The notes: generated from the sequence alone by a model not told the origin. Counted from the stretch's first letter, positions 16,869 through 25,387 are shown. The stretch: DNA of 64,000 nucleotides from Glycomyces artemisiae (GCF_003002955.1 NZ_PVTJ01000001.1:62001-126000); one strand, 5' to 3'. Made by a program: numbers and translations.

Positions 16869-18434
16869 ATGACCGCAACCGACCGAACCCGACGCCTCGC
16901 GGCGGCGGTCGCCGCCGCGCTGGCGGCCGCCGCCGCCGCGGGCCTGTCCGCCCCGCCCGCGTTCGCGCAAAGCCCGGCGCCGACCAGCGTCTTCCTGGAC
17001 CTCGACAACCCGCAGGTCCCCGGCAACCCGCCCCGCGCCGCCAACCTCGAAGTCCTCTTCGCGGAGGATCCGACCGGGGTCCTCGCCATGCAGCTCGACG
17101 TGGACACCGCCGACGCCACCATCTACTTCGGCGCGGGGCCGGGCTGCGAGACGCCCGACAACGTCCCTAACATCGAATGCGAGATCGCCGACCCCGGCAC
17201 GTCGAACCTGTTCTCCTTCACGATCGCCGCCGCCACGGGCACCCCGCTCGGCGAGCACGACTACACGCTCACCGTCCTCCTCGACGGCGCCGAGGTCCAC
17301 ACCGAGACCGGCACGGTCGACGTCGTCGAGGACCGCTACGACGGCGTCTTCAGCGACTACGGCGCCGAGGACCTGACCTTCACCGACATCGCGGCCGGAT
17401 CGACCGTCGACGTGCAGCCGCGCTTCACGCAGCACAGCGCCCTCCCCGACGACACGTACGCCGTCGTGGCCGCGTTCGGCGCGGGCATGGCCAACATGGG
17501 CGCCGAAGGCGTCGACCACGACGCGCCGTGGGACAACTGCTCCCCGAACATCTGGGAGCCCATGTTTGCCACGCAGTTCTGCTTCTTCCTCGACTACGAG
17601 GACGCCCCCGGCACGACCTTCCAGCTCGCCGGGCCGATCGAGTACGCGATCGACGCCGACGCGCCCGGCCCCCTCGCCGTCTGCGCCTGCGGCTACAGCC
17701 TGTTCGCCGTGAACCAGGCCGTCTTCGACCGCGATTTCGGCGAACCCTGGTGGGACCCGGACTCGCCGGACCTCATGACCCTCGAAGCCGCCGCCGACCA
17801 GGACGCGATCGACGACGACAACGACGGCGACCTCGTCATCGAGACCTCCGACCGCCCCTACGACCTCGCGGTCGAAGGCGCCGACCTCCGCGGCGGCGAG
17901 GTCGAGCTGACCATCCCGATCGGCAACGACGGCCCCGCACGGGCCCTCAACCGCCCCGCGTTCGAAGGCGAGCCGTCCTACTTCGTGCGCGGACAGCTCC
18001 CCGCGGGCGCGGAGGTCGTCTCGGTCGACAACCCCGACGGCAGCGGCTGGCGCTGCTTCGACGACGCCGAACTCGACGACCGCCGCGAAGCGCTCGAAGT
18101 CGACACCGAACTCGACCGCATCGACTTCGCCTGCGCCTTCTCGGGACTCAGCCCCGGCGAGTCGGTCGACGTGACCATCACCGTCGACGTCTCGGACGCC
18201 ACCGGCGCGCCCGGCCGGGTCGAGGTCGACGCCTTCTTCCGGGGCGTCGACGGCGTGAACCTCGACGGCGACCCGTCGGACAACTCGGCGGCGCTCACGG
18301 TCGACGGCCGCTCGCTGCCGAACACCGGCTCGTCCACGATCGTGTTCGTGGCCGTCGCCGCGGGCGCGCTGGTCCTCGGCATCGTGCTCTTCATCGTCGC
18401 GCGCCGCCGCAAGCCGCCCGCGGACCCCGCCTAA
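16869..18434 (+). CDS. LPXTG-anchored secreted surface protein
   Basis: A 521-residue exported protein. Residues 1-33 form a signal peptide with an Ala-rich core ending AFAQ. The extracellular part is acidic and ends with a domain at about 340-480 resembling CARDB/DUF11-like beta domains (IPIGNDGPARALNRPAF, then SPGESVDVTITVDVSDATG). A sorting signal LPNTG lies at 483-487, then a hydrophobic helix and the tail RRRKPPADPA, the canonical sortase substrate ending. No sortase gene is nearby. ATG 16869 follows AGGGAGA. Ligand or structural role unknown. Confidence 0.8.
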   Translation: MTATDRTRRLAAAVAAALAAAAAAGLSAPPAFAQSPAPTSVFLDLDNPQVPGNPPRAANLEVLFAEDPTGVLAMQLDVDTADATIYFGAGPGCETPDNVPNIECEIADPGTSNLFSFTIAAATGTPLGEHDYTLTVLLDGAEVHTETGTVDVVEDRYDGVFSDYGAEDLTFTDIAAGSTVDVQPRFTQHSALPDDTYAVVAAFGAGMANMGAEGVDHDAPWDNCSPNIWEPMFATQFCFFLDYEDAPGTTFQLAGPIEYAIDADAPGPLAVCACGYSLFAVNQAVFDRDFGEPWWDPDSPDLMTLEAAADQDAIDDDNDGDLVIETSDRPYDLAVEGADLRGGEVELTIPIGNDGPARALNRPAFEGEPSYFVRGQLPAGAEVVSVDNPDGSGWRCFDDAELDDRREALEVDTELDRIDFACAFSGLSPGESVDVTITVDVSDATGAPGRVEVDAFFRGVDGVNLDGDPSDNSAALTVDGRSLPNTGSSTIVFVAVAAGALVLGIVLFIVARRRKPPADPA

Positions 18435-18486
18435 GGACTGTCTGGGAATCGGGCCGGTCGCGGTCGGTCCCTCCGCTGAACGGCCG

Positions 18487-20100
18487 CTAGACGTCCGGTC
18501 CGGTCGCCCCCGCACGCTCGTGCGGGGGCCGCGGGTCGGCCCTGCGCAGCGCGAGTCTGAACATCGCACCTCCCTCCGGGGATTCGAGGACCTGCACCGT
18601 GCCGCGGTGCGCGAGCACCACGTCCTGCACGATCGCCAGGCCCAGTCCGGCGCCGCCGTCGTCGCGGCTGCGCGACTCGTCGAGCCGCACGAACCGGTCG
18701 AAGATCCGCCTGCGCTCCTCCGGCGGGACGCCGTTGCCGTCGTCGCCGACGTCGAGGCGCAGCCACTCGGCGTCCTCCGCGGCGAGGGTCACGGTCACCG
18801 CCGTCGCGGCGTGCCGCTGCGCGTTGTTGAGCAGGTTCCCGACGGCGCGCGCCAGGTGCCCGCGCACGCCGAACACCGACAGGTCCTCCTCGACGTCGAG
18901 CCGCACCGGCACCCGGTCCGTCGCCGCGCGCCGCGCCACCTCTTCGCGCACGAGCTCGGTGAACGGCACCTCGGCGTGCGGCGGCCGCTCCCCGGCGTCG
19001 AGCCGCGCGAGCAGCAGCAGGTCCGCCGACAGGTCCTGAAGCCGGACGACGTCGGCGAGCGTGGCTTCGAGGTCGAGCAGTTCCGGGTGCTCCCTTGCGA
19101 TCTCGATCTGGCTGCGGAGGATCGCGAGCGGGCTGCGCAGCTCGTGCGAGGCGTCGGCGACGAAGCGCCGCTGCTGCGACACCGCGTGGTCGAGCGCGGT
19201 CAGGGTCATGTTCGTGGTGACCGCGAGGCTGTGGATCTCGTCGCGGCTCGCGGGCACCGGCACCCGCCGGGACAGGTCGCCGCCGGTGATCGACATGAGC
19301 TCCTGCTGGATCGCGCCGACCGGGCGCAGCGCCCGCCGGGTCACCAGCCAGGTCACGACCGCGACGACCAGGAGCAGCGCGGGCAGCGTCCACCACATGA
19401 TCGCGGTGACGCTGCCGACGGCCTCCTCCTGCGTCTCCAGCGACGACCCCGAGTAGACGTCGTACACCGTGCCGTCCGGCGCGGTGGCGCTCATGGCCGC
19501 GAACCGGTACGACGCGTCCTCGTCGGGGAGCGCCACCGTGGCGTACTCGATCGACGACCCGACCGCGCCGCCGGAGTCCTCCACCTCGTCGGACGGCGTC
19601 TCGTCGTCATCGCCGCCGCCGTGGTCGTCGTCCTCATCGCGGTCGTCGTCATCGTCGTCCGAGTCGTCGCCGCCGGGCGTGGGGGTCCCGTCCTCGGTCG
19701 GCGACTCCGCCGCGACGGGGTCCGGCGCCGGGGCGAAGCCGCCGATCGGGCCGAGCCCTTCGAGGTCCTCGCTCGCGGCGACGACCGTGCCGTCTGAGGT
19801 GAGGATCTGCGCGGCCTCGTCGTCGTCGGGCAGCTCGATCGCGGCGGGCGCGGTGCCGGAGGCGAGCTGGCCCGCGATCGAGCGGGCGCTCACCTCGGCG
19901 GTGAGCTCGGCGCGGCCGTAGAGGTTGTCGCGCAGGAGCGTCACGACGAGGAACCCCGCGACGACGAGCGCGATGGCGACGACCACCGTGGCGCCCACCG
20001 TGGTGCGGGCGCGCACCGACTCGGGCCGCCACAGCAGCCTCCCGCCGCGGGAGTGCCGCCGGGACTCCTTGAGCGCCTGCCTCCTCACCCGCTCATCCAC
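18487..20100 (-). CDS. sensor histidine kinase with acidic extracytoplasmic loop
   Basis: A 537-residue membrane kinase. One membrane segment at about 34-56 and a second at about 235-258 enclose an extracytoplasmic region with a strikingly acidic run (about residues 140-175, mostly Asp with a few Glu, His and Gly). HAMP follows, then FVADASHELRSPL with the phospho-His, the N box GNLLNNAQRHA, and G boxes DVGDDGNGVPP and GAGLGLAIV. The GTG start at 20100 overlaps the response-regulator stop by eight bases, so the pair is coupled. The acidic loop suggests binding of cations or cationic peptides; this is inference. Confidence 0.88.
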   Translation of the reverse strand: MDERVRRQALKESRRHSRGGRLLWRPESVRARTTVGATVVVAIALVVAGFLVVTLLRDNLYGRAELTAEVSARSIAGQLASGTAPAAIELPDDDEAAQILTSDGTVVAASEDLEGLGPIGGFAPAPDPVAAESPTEDGTPTPGGDDSDDDDDDRDEDDDHGGGDDDETPSDEVEDSGGAVGSSIEYATVALPDEDASYRFAAMSATAPDGTVYDVYSGSSLETQEEAVGSVTAIMWWTLPALLLVVAVVTWLVTRRALRPVGAIQQELMSITGGDLSRRVPVPASRDEIHSLAVTTNMTLTALDHAVSQQRRFVADASHELRSPLAILRSQIEIAREHPELLDLEATLADVVRLQDLSADLLLLARLDAGERPPHAEVPFTELVREEVARRAATDRVPVRLDVEEDLSVFGVRGHLARAVGNLLNNAQRHAATAVTVTLAAEDAEWLRLDVGDDGNGVPPEERRRIFDRFVRLDESRSRDDGGAGLGLAIVQDVVLAHRGTVQVLESPEGGAMFRLALRRADPRPPHERAGATGPDV

Positions 20101-20770
20101 CGTCGGCCGCCAGCCGGTAGCCCGCCCCGCGGACGGTGGTGATGGCCGCCTTGCCGAAGGGCGCGTCGATCTTGCGGCGCAGGTTGGAGATGTAGACCTC
20201 GACGATGTTGACGTCGCCGTCGTAGGCGAAGTCCCACACGTGCTCCAGGATCTCCGACTTGGACACGACCTCCCCGGCGCGGGAGGCGAGGTATTCGAGG
20301 ACGGCGAACTCCTTGGCGGTCAAGTCGAGCGCGGCGTCGCCGCGGCGGCAGGTGCGGGTGGCCGGGTCGACGGCGAGGTCGCCGAAGCGCCACACGGCGG
20401 GCCGCGAAGCCCTGCCGCGGCGCAGCATCGCCCGGATGCGGGCCTGGAGGACCACGAAGGAGAACGGCTTGGTGAGGTAGTCGTCGGCGCCCGTGTCGAG
20501 GCCCTCGGCCTCGTCGTACTCGCCGTCCTTGGCGGTGAGCATGAGGATCGGCGTCTCGACGCCCTCGTCCCGCAGGGCCGCGCACACCTGGTAGCCGTTC
20601 AGTCCGGGCAGCATGATGTCGAGGATGATCGCGTCGTACTCGCCGCCCCTCGCCATCGCCAGGCCGGTGCGGCCGTCATGGGCCAGGTCGACGGCGTACC
20701 CCTCGGCCGCCAGCCCGGCGGCGACCACCTCGGCCAGCCGCTGCTCGTCTTCCACCATCAGCAAACGCAT
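20093..20770 (-). CDS. OmpR/PhoB-family response regulator
   Basis: 225 residues. The receiver domain has the acidic pair VEDEQ at the N-terminus, the phospho-acceptor in DIMLPGLNGYQ, a Thr in LMLTAKD and Lys in LTKPFSF. The C-terminal winged helix includes LTAKEFAVLEYLASRAGEVVS and the recognition region VNIVEVYISNLRRKI. Seven bases before the ATG is CAAGCT, a -10-like hexamer, and there is no ribosome binding site, so the message may be leaderless. The start lies 21 bases from one arm of a large inverted repeat shared with the divergent PepSY gene. Confidence 0.92.
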   Translation of the reverse strand: MRLLMVEDEQRLAEVVAAGLAAEGYAVDLAHDGRTGLAMARGGEYDAIILDIMLPGLNGYQVCAALRDEGVETPILMLTAKDGEYDEAEGLDTGADDYLTKPFSFVVLQARIRAMLRRGRASRPAVWRFGDLAVDPATRTCRRGDAALDLTAKEFAVLEYLASRAGEVVSKSEILEHVWDFAYDGDVNIVEVYISNLRRKIDAPFGKAAITTVRGAGYRLAADGG

Positions 20771-20790
20771 GTCACGAAGCTTGGCACAAG

Positions 20791-20936
20791 GAACCTGAAG
20801 CTGAGCTGAAGTCGCCGCGCGGCCCGCGGTCTCGCGATCTGCCAGCGCAAACGCCGCATGCCTTCTGTCCTACGGCCCCAACCTGAAGCCGTCTTCAGGC
20901 GACTTCAGCTCAGCTTCAGGTTCGGTGGCGCATGGT
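20791..20936. promoter_or_regulatory. divergent control region with 26-bp inverted repeat and TTCAG repeats
   Basis: Positions 20791-20816 and 20898-20923 are perfect inverted copies of each other, 26 bases long, 81 bases apart. Each arm, read towards its own gene, contains TTCAG twice at an 11-base start-to-start spacing. The right arm is preceded by a third TTCAG at 20894-20898. Exactly seven bases beyond each arm is a -10-like hexamer: CATGGT at 20931-20936 on the plus strand and CAAGCT at 20783-20778 on the minus strand. Direct repeats of this spacing are typical OmpR/PhoB sites, so this is very likely where the neighbouring regulator acts on both promoters. Confidence 0.75.
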
Positions 20937-20974
20937 TGCCTGCATCCGATCCGAACGGACCGAAAGGACCCGCC

Positions 20975-21559
20975 ATGAACGACCAGACCCCGACCCAGGA
21001 CCTCTCGAAGTTCGCGAAGGCCCGCCGCTTCACCGGCCGCCACCGCACCCTCGTGATCGCCGGCGCCGCCGGCGCGATCCTCCTCGGCGGCGGCACCGCC
21101 GCCGCATTCGCGGCCGACGACGACACGTTCGACCCGGCGAACTCCGGCGGCGCGCAGACCGGCTCGACCGAGGAGCCGACCCCCGGCGAGGAGCCGACTC
21201 CCGGCGACGACCGGGACGATGACGACGACCGCGGCGGCGACTGGGACGACGCGTGGGACGACCACGGCGACGACGACTTCGTCCTCCCCGACAACGCGAT
21301 CGGCGAGGACGCGGCCGTGGAGGCCGCGCTGGCCGAGGTCGACGGCACGGTCCGCGAGGTCGACCTCGAAGGCAGCGCCGACCTCCCGGTGTGGGTCATC
21401 GACATCACCGACGCCGACGGCATCGAGTGGGACGTCGCGGTCAACGCCCTCGACGGCTCGATCCTCGGCTCCCAGCAGGACGACGACTCCGACGACGATG
21501 ACGACCACGACGACGACCGCTACGACGACGATGACGACGACTGGGGCGACGACGACTAA
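20975..21559 (+). CDS. acidic membrane-anchored PepSY-domain protein
   Basis: A 194-residue protein with a basic N-terminus, one membrane segment or uncleaved signal at about 28-48 (LVIAGAAGAILLGGGTAAAF), an Asp-rich stretch, a PepSY-like domain at about 100-165 (AVEAALAEVDGTVREVDLE, then WVIDITDADGIEWDVAVNA), and a C-terminal tail of nearly pure Asp. PepSY proteins near two-component systems are thought to modulate signalling or bind metals and peptides at the cell surface. ATG 20975 follows GAAAGGA at 20962-20968. Divergent from, and apparently co-regulated with, the response regulator. Confidence 0.82.
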   Translation: MNDQTPTQDLSKFAKARRFTGRHRTLVIAGAAGAILLGGGTAAAFAADDDTFDPANSGGAQTGSTEEPTPGEEPTPGDDRDDDDDRGGDWDDAWDDHGDDDFVLPDNAIGEDAAVEAALAEVDGTVREVDLEGSADLPVWVIDITDADGIEWDVAVNALDGSILGSQQDDDSDDDDDHDDDRYDDDDDDWGDDD

Positions 21560-21576
21560 GCGCTCCGGACACAGGT

Positions 21577-21616
21577 CCGGTCCCGACCTCGCCCCTACGG
21601 GCCGGGTCGGGACCGG
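21577..21616. terminator. hairpin after PepSY gene
   Basis: Perfect 12-base arms at 21577-21588 and 21605-21616 (CCGGTCCCGACC and its complement) with a 16-base loop, starting 18 bases after the PepSY stop. No T-run follows, as is usual in high-GC actinobacteria. Confidence 0.6.
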
Positions 21617-21662
21617 GGCGGCCGGGCGAGTCTCCGGCCGCCGGGACGGCCCGGGTTGTCCG

Positions 21663-21701
21663 GGGGTTCCGGCGGGACGGTAGGCGGCCCGCCGGAACCC
21701 C
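21663..21701. terminator. hairpin between convergent PepSY and DHFR-family genes
   Basis: Perfect 14-base arms at 21663-21676 and 21688-21701 (GGGGTTCCGGCGGG and complement) with an 11-base loop, nine bases from the end of the minus-strand DHFR-family gene. It can serve transcripts from either side. Confidence 0.65.
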
Positions 21702-21710
21702 TTGCAGCCC

Positions 21711-22301
21711 TTAGTTCTTCACCCGGTAAGCGAGGTTGGCGAACTGGCCGATGGGCTTGGCCTCGATGAGTTCGAGGCGGTCCGAGAGGATGCGGCGGGG
21801 GAGGAGCTGCGCGCCCGCGCCGAGGAAGACCGGCGCGAGGCTGACGCGGATCTCGTCGAGGAGGCCCGCGTCGAAGAACTGGCCGACGAGGTCGCCGCCG
21901 CCGACGATCCAGCGGTCCTTGTCGCCCGCGGCCTCCACCATCGCGGCGTGGACCTCCCTGACGTCGCCCGAGGCGAAGGTGATGTCGGCGCCGGGGACGG
22001 CCGGGAGGTCGCGGCTGGTGAGGACCCAGGAGGGCTGCGGGTAGGCCCACTTGTCCGGTTGGTCGAGGAGCCGCTCGTGCCGGACGATCCACTCGTAGGT
22101 GGTGGAGCCCATGCAGACCGCGCCGATGCCCTCGAAGAACTCGGCCATCTCGTCGAGCGGCGTCTCGGCGGCCCCGCCGTCGGGCCCGGGCTCCTCGTCG
22201 GGGTGCCCGCCCGGGACGGTGAAGAGCCACTCCAGGGAGTTGTCGGGATCGGCAATGAACCCGTCGACGGTGGTCGCGGTGTTGTACACGGTTTTCGCCA
22301 T
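21711..22301 (-). CDS. dihydrofolate reductase-family (RibD C-terminal) protein
   Basis: A 196-residue protein of the RibD C-terminal/DHFR-like superfamily. It starts MAKTVYNTATTVDGFIADP, has the nucleotide-binding VCMGSTTYEWI, then WIVGGGDLVGQFFDAGLLDEI and SLAPVFLGAGAQLLPR, which are typical of the small stand-alone members. These probably reduce a pterin- or flavin-like substrate with NADPH, but no substrate is established for this subgroup. Monocistronic, convergent with the PepSY gene and divergent from the secreted protein gene. Confidence 0.82.
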   Translation of the reverse strand: MAKTVYNTATTVDGFIADPDNSLEWLFTVPGGHPDEEPGPDGGAAETPLDEMAEFFEGIGAVCMGSTTYEWIVRHERLLDQPDKWAYPQPSWVLTSRDLPAVPGADITFASGDVREVHAAMVEAAGDKDRWIVGGGDLVGQFFDAGLLDEIRVSLAPVFLGAGAQLLPRRILSDRLELIEAKPIGQFANLAYRVKN

Positions 22302-22525
22302 CCCGCCATCCGATCACGGGCCACCGACATCCCGTCGGCGATCCGCCGACGGCCGTTTTCGAACACCCGAGCCCCGCGCCCCCGTTCGTGCGATCCGACG
22401 CGCCGGATCATTTCTGTCGGGTTCCCGACATTGACCGTTTTGCACCGGATTAGACCCTCGGGCGTACTTAGGTAAGGGGTGCGTCACAAGGCGCAGTCAG
22501 AACAAGTTTCACCAAAGGGGTGATC

Positions 22526-22927
22526 ATGGTAATGAAGAGGATCTTCACTGCCATCGGTGTCGCGGCCGCAGCGCTCGCACTCTCGCTGTCCGCCTCCTCC
22601 CCGGCCGCGGCGGCTCCCGTCGAAGCGCCGACGCCCGTGAAGTCGCGCATCGAGAACGCGGCGGCGCCCGACGCCGCCGTCGAGCAGCGCACCTGCCGGG
22701 CCCGCTTCGCGGAAGGGGTCAACCACCGCCTCCGCGCCGAGGCCGAGTCGGCGATCATCGGGTCCATCCCGGCCGGGACCTGGGTGCAGACGTCCTGCAC
22801 CCGCGTCGCCGGCGGTGAATACACCGCGTGCGGCGTCTCCAGCGACTTCTGGATGGAGGTCTACTGGAACGGCAACTGGGGCCACAGCGCGTGGGGCTGC
22901 GTCAAGGACTGGGAGTTCACCTCTTAG
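22526..22927 (+). CDS. secreted SH3-like small protein
   Basis: A 133-residue exported protein. Residues 1-30 form a signal peptide (basic MVMKR, a hydrophobic Ala/Leu core, cleavage near SPAAAAP). The mature part resembles a bacterial SH3 domain: VNHRLRAEAESAIIGSIPAG, then TWVQTSCT and WMEVYWNGNWGHSAWGCV. Four cysteines probably form two disulfides. The ATG at 22526 follows AAAGGGG at 22514-22520; an ATG two codons later or a GTG at 22520 are alternatives. The 224-base gap before it holds no gene. Likely binds cell wall, as related domains do. Confidence 0.75.
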   Translation: MVMKRIFTAIGVAAAALALSLSASSPAAAAPVEAPTPVKSRIENAAAPDAAVEQRTCRARFAEGVNHRLRAEAESAIIGSIPAGTWVQTSCTRVAGGEYTACGVSSDFWMEVYWNGNWGHSAWGCVKDWEFTS

Positions 22928-22953
22928 ACGGACACTGAAGCGGGACAACGGAA

Positions 22954-22988
22954 GACGGGGCCGGGAAGCATCGCTTCCCGGCCCCGTC
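22954..22988. terminator. bidirectional terminator hairpin
   Basis: Perfect 16-base arms at 22954-22969 and 22973-22988 with a three-base loop, between the convergent secreted-protein gene and trpE(G), ten bases from the trpE(G) stop. The right arm continues into TCCTC; no T-run. Confidence 0.8.
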
Positions 22989-22997
22989 CTCATCCGC

Positions 22998-25124
22998 TCA
23001 TGCCGTCAGGCGCAGCGCGTTCCCGACGATCCGGTGCCCGTGCGCGCCCGCCGCCGTCAGGATCGACTCGGGGTGGAACTGCACCGCGAACCAGCGCTTC
23101 GCGGGAGCCTCGATCGCCATGACCACCCCGCCGATCGCCGCGGTGGGCGCGAAATCGCCCTTGACCTGGTCCGCCGTCGCGTACAGCGAGTGGTAGCGCG
23201 CCGCCGTGACCTCGTCGGGCAGGCCGTCGAACAGGCCGCCGCCGTTGACCTTCACGTTCCCGGGCTTGCCATGGCTCGGCTCGTCCAGGAGCGACAGCCG
23301 CCCGCCCGCGTGCTCGATCATCGCCTGGAGGCCCAGGCACACCCCGAACGCGGGCAGCCCGCGCCGCTCGATCTCGTCGAGCAGCGCCGCGGTCCCGAAG
23401 TCCTCCGGGCGTCCCGGCCCCGGCGAGAGCACCACCAGGTCGGGCGCGAGCTCGTCGAGGACGGCGGGCACGTCGAAGCCGAACCGCAGCGTCGTCACCT
23501 CGCAGCCGTGCTGCCGGAAGTAGTCGCCGAGCGTGTTCACGAACGAGTCCTCGTGGTCGACCAGCAGGACCTTCCGCCCGGTCCCCATTGGTCCGCCCGC
23601 GACCTCGATCGGCTCGGGCACCGGGGCCGCCGCGCCGAGGCCGCCCGCCGCCGTCTCCAGCAGCGCCCGCGCCTTCAGGTGCGTCTCCGCCTCCTCCGCG
23701 GCCGGGTCGGAGTCGTACAGCAGGGTCGCGCCCGCGCGCACCCGCGCCACGCCCTCGCGGATCTGCGCGGTCCGCAGCGTCAGCCCCGTGTTCATCGTCC
23801 CGTCGAAGCCCACGAACCCGACCGCCCCGCCGTACCAGCGCCGCGGCGTCGTCTCCTGCTCCTCGATGAACCGCATCGCCCACGTCTTCGGCGCTCCGGT
23901 CACCGTCACCGACCACATGTGCGTCAGGAACGCGTCCAGCGCGTCCATGCCCTCCCGCAGCCGCCCCTCCACGTGGTCCACGGTGTGGATCAGCCGCGAG
24001 TACATCTCGATCTGCCTGCGCCCCAGCACCTTCACCGAGCCCGGCACGCACACGCGGGCCTTGTCGTTGCGGTCCACGTCGGTGCACATCGTCAGCTCCG
24101 ACTCCTCCTTCGCGGAGCCGATGAGCGCCGCGATCTGCGTCGCGTCGTGCAGCGGGTCGGCGCCGCGCGCGATCGTCCCCGAGATCGGGCACGTCTCCAC
24201 CCGGTCCCCGGTGACCCGCACGAACATCTCCGGCGACGCCCCCACCAGGTACTCGCGCTCGCCCAGGTTGAACAGGAACTCGTACGGCGCCGGGTTCGCC
24301 GTGCGCAGCCGCTCGTAGAACGCCGTCGGCGAATCGCACGCCGCGTACATCTCGTGGCCCGGGACGACCTCGAACAGGTTGCCCGCCTTGAACTCCCGCT
24401 TCGCACGCCGCACCGTGTCGGCGTACACGCCCGGCACCGGCCCGTCCGGCACCGACGCGGCCCGCACGTAGTCGAGCGACTCGGTCTCCCGCGCCAGGCC
24501 CTTCGTCGTGCGGTCCCCGAACGTGAACTCGTACCGGCGCACCTGCGCGGTCTCCCGCTTGCGGTCCACCACGTACAGCTCGTCGGCCAGGTGCAGCACC
24601 AGGTCCCGCTGGTCGGCGGGCCGGTCCTTCGCGTACGGGATCGGCTCGAACTGGTAGGCCAGGTCGTACCCGAACGCCCCCCACAGGCCCAGGTACGGGT
24701 CGTCGCAGCGGAGCGCGTCGAGCACCACCCGCAGCGCCGAGAACGCCGTCGGCAGCTTCGACCGCAGCTCCTCGGGCACCCGCCCGGTGGGGACCGGGAC
24801 CTCCACGCGCACCTCGCCGTCCTCGCGCACCACCTCCCCGACCCCGGCGGCGGCCAGCGCGTCGGCGAGCACGTCCACGAGCAGGTAGCCGCGGGCGTTC
24901 AACCGCCGCACCGTCACCGATCTGCCCTGCGCCACCACCTCCAGGGACGGGTCGACGTACGCGAGGTGGTAGCGCGAATAGCGCCCGGGGTACTCCATGC
25001 CGCTGGAGAGGACGCCGCCGCGGCGGGTCTCGACCTGCGCCACCACCGCGGAGAGGTCGGGGGAGTCGAGCTCGGACACGGTCCGCTCGACCGTCACGCC
25101 CGACGGGGTCTCGAACAAAGTCAT
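22998..25124 (-). CDS. trpEG: anthranilate synthase, fused TrpE-TrpG
   Basis: A 708-residue single-chain anthranilate synthase. The TrpE part (1 to about 500) turns chorismate and ammonia into anthranilate: note FEVVPGHEMYA, CPISGTIARGADPL, ELTMCTDVDRNDKARV and the WYGGAVGFVGFDG segment. The TrpG glutamine amidotransferase follows from about residue 515 (KVLLVDHEDSFVNTLGDYF), with the nucleophile in GVCLGLQAM and the His/Glu dyad in QFHPESI. This fusion type is known in rhizobia and some actinomycetes. No other trp gene is adjacent. Expression is controlled by the upstream Trp leader peptide. Confidence 0.93.
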   Translation of the reverse strand: MTLFETPSGVTVERTVSELDSPDLSAVVAQVETRRGGVLSSGMEYPGRYSRYHLAYVDPSLEVVAQGRSVTVRRLNARGYLLVDVLADALAAAGVGEVVREDGEVRVEVPVPTGRVPEELRSKLPTAFSALRVVLDALRCDDPYLGLWGAFGYDLAYQFEPIPYAKDRPADQRDLVLHLADELYVVDRKRETAQVRRYEFTFGDRTTKGLARETESLDYVRAASVPDGPVPGVYADTVRRAKREFKAGNLFEVVPGHEMYAACDSPTAFYERLRTANPAPYEFLFNLGEREYLVGASPEMFVRVTGDRVETCPISGTIARGADPLHDATQIAALIGSAKEESELTMCTDVDRNDKARVCVPGSVKVLGRRQIEMYSRLIHTVDHVEGRLREGMDALDAFLTHMWSVTVTGAPKTWAMRFIEEQETTPRRWYGGAVGFVGFDGTMNTGLTLRTAQIREGVARVRAGATLLYDSDPAAEEAETHLKARALLETAAGGLGAAAPVPEPIEVAGGPMGTGRKVLLVDHEDSFVNTLGDYFRQHGCEVTTLRFGFDVPAVLDELAPDLVVLSPGPGRPEDFGTAALLDEIERRGLPAFGVCLGLQAMIEHAGGRLSLLDEPSHGKPGNVKVNGGGLFDGLPDEVTAARYHSLYATADQVKGDFAPTAAIGGVVMAIEAPAKRWFAVQFHPESILTAAGAHGHRIVGNALRLTA

Positions 25125-25140
25125 CAGGGCCTCTTCCTCG

Positions 25141-25304
25141 AAAGAAACTGGGTCACTAGTCCCGTCCTGAGGCGGCCGACCCCGGATACGACGAAGCGAC
25201 CGCCTACCAGACGGTCGCTCGCTTCACTCGCACGCGAAAGCAGGACGCCGCCTCAGCGACGCCACCACCAGTTGATCGCGTGGAATCTCACAGGCCGAAT
25301 ACTA
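25141..25304 (-). promoter_or_regulatory. trp attenuator leader
   Basis: Minus-strand leader of trpE(G). A -10-like TAGTAT (25304-25299) is followed after seven bases by the GTG of the leader peptide, pointing to a leaderless transcript. Downstream is a seven-base stem GCGACCG/CGGTCGC (25218-25212 with 25202-25196). TGAGGCGGC at the leader peptide stop (25255-25247) can instead pair with GCCGCCTCA at 25176-25168, just upstream of trpE(G). Ribosome stalling on the Trp codons would change which stem forms. No T-run is present, so control could be on transcription or translation. Confidence 0.7.
25253..25291 (-). CDS. trpL: trp leader peptide
   Basis: A 12-residue open frame, GTG start at 25291 and TGA at 25255-25253, reading MRFHAINWWWRR when GTG is decoded as Met. 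Three consecutive Trp codons lie just before the stop, the mark of tryptophan attenuation. It is 128 bases upstream of trpE(G) on the same strand. No Shine-Dalgarno sequence precedes it; spacing to the -10-like TAGTAT suggests that the transcript begins at the start codon. Confidence 0.85.
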   Translation of the reverse strand: MRFHAINWWWRR

Positions 25305-25387
25305 CATGCCCGCACGGTGGGACGCCGACCGGTGACCGCGCCCGCGCGCCGGGGCGAAACGCGCGCGACCGCCGCGGACGGCAGCGC

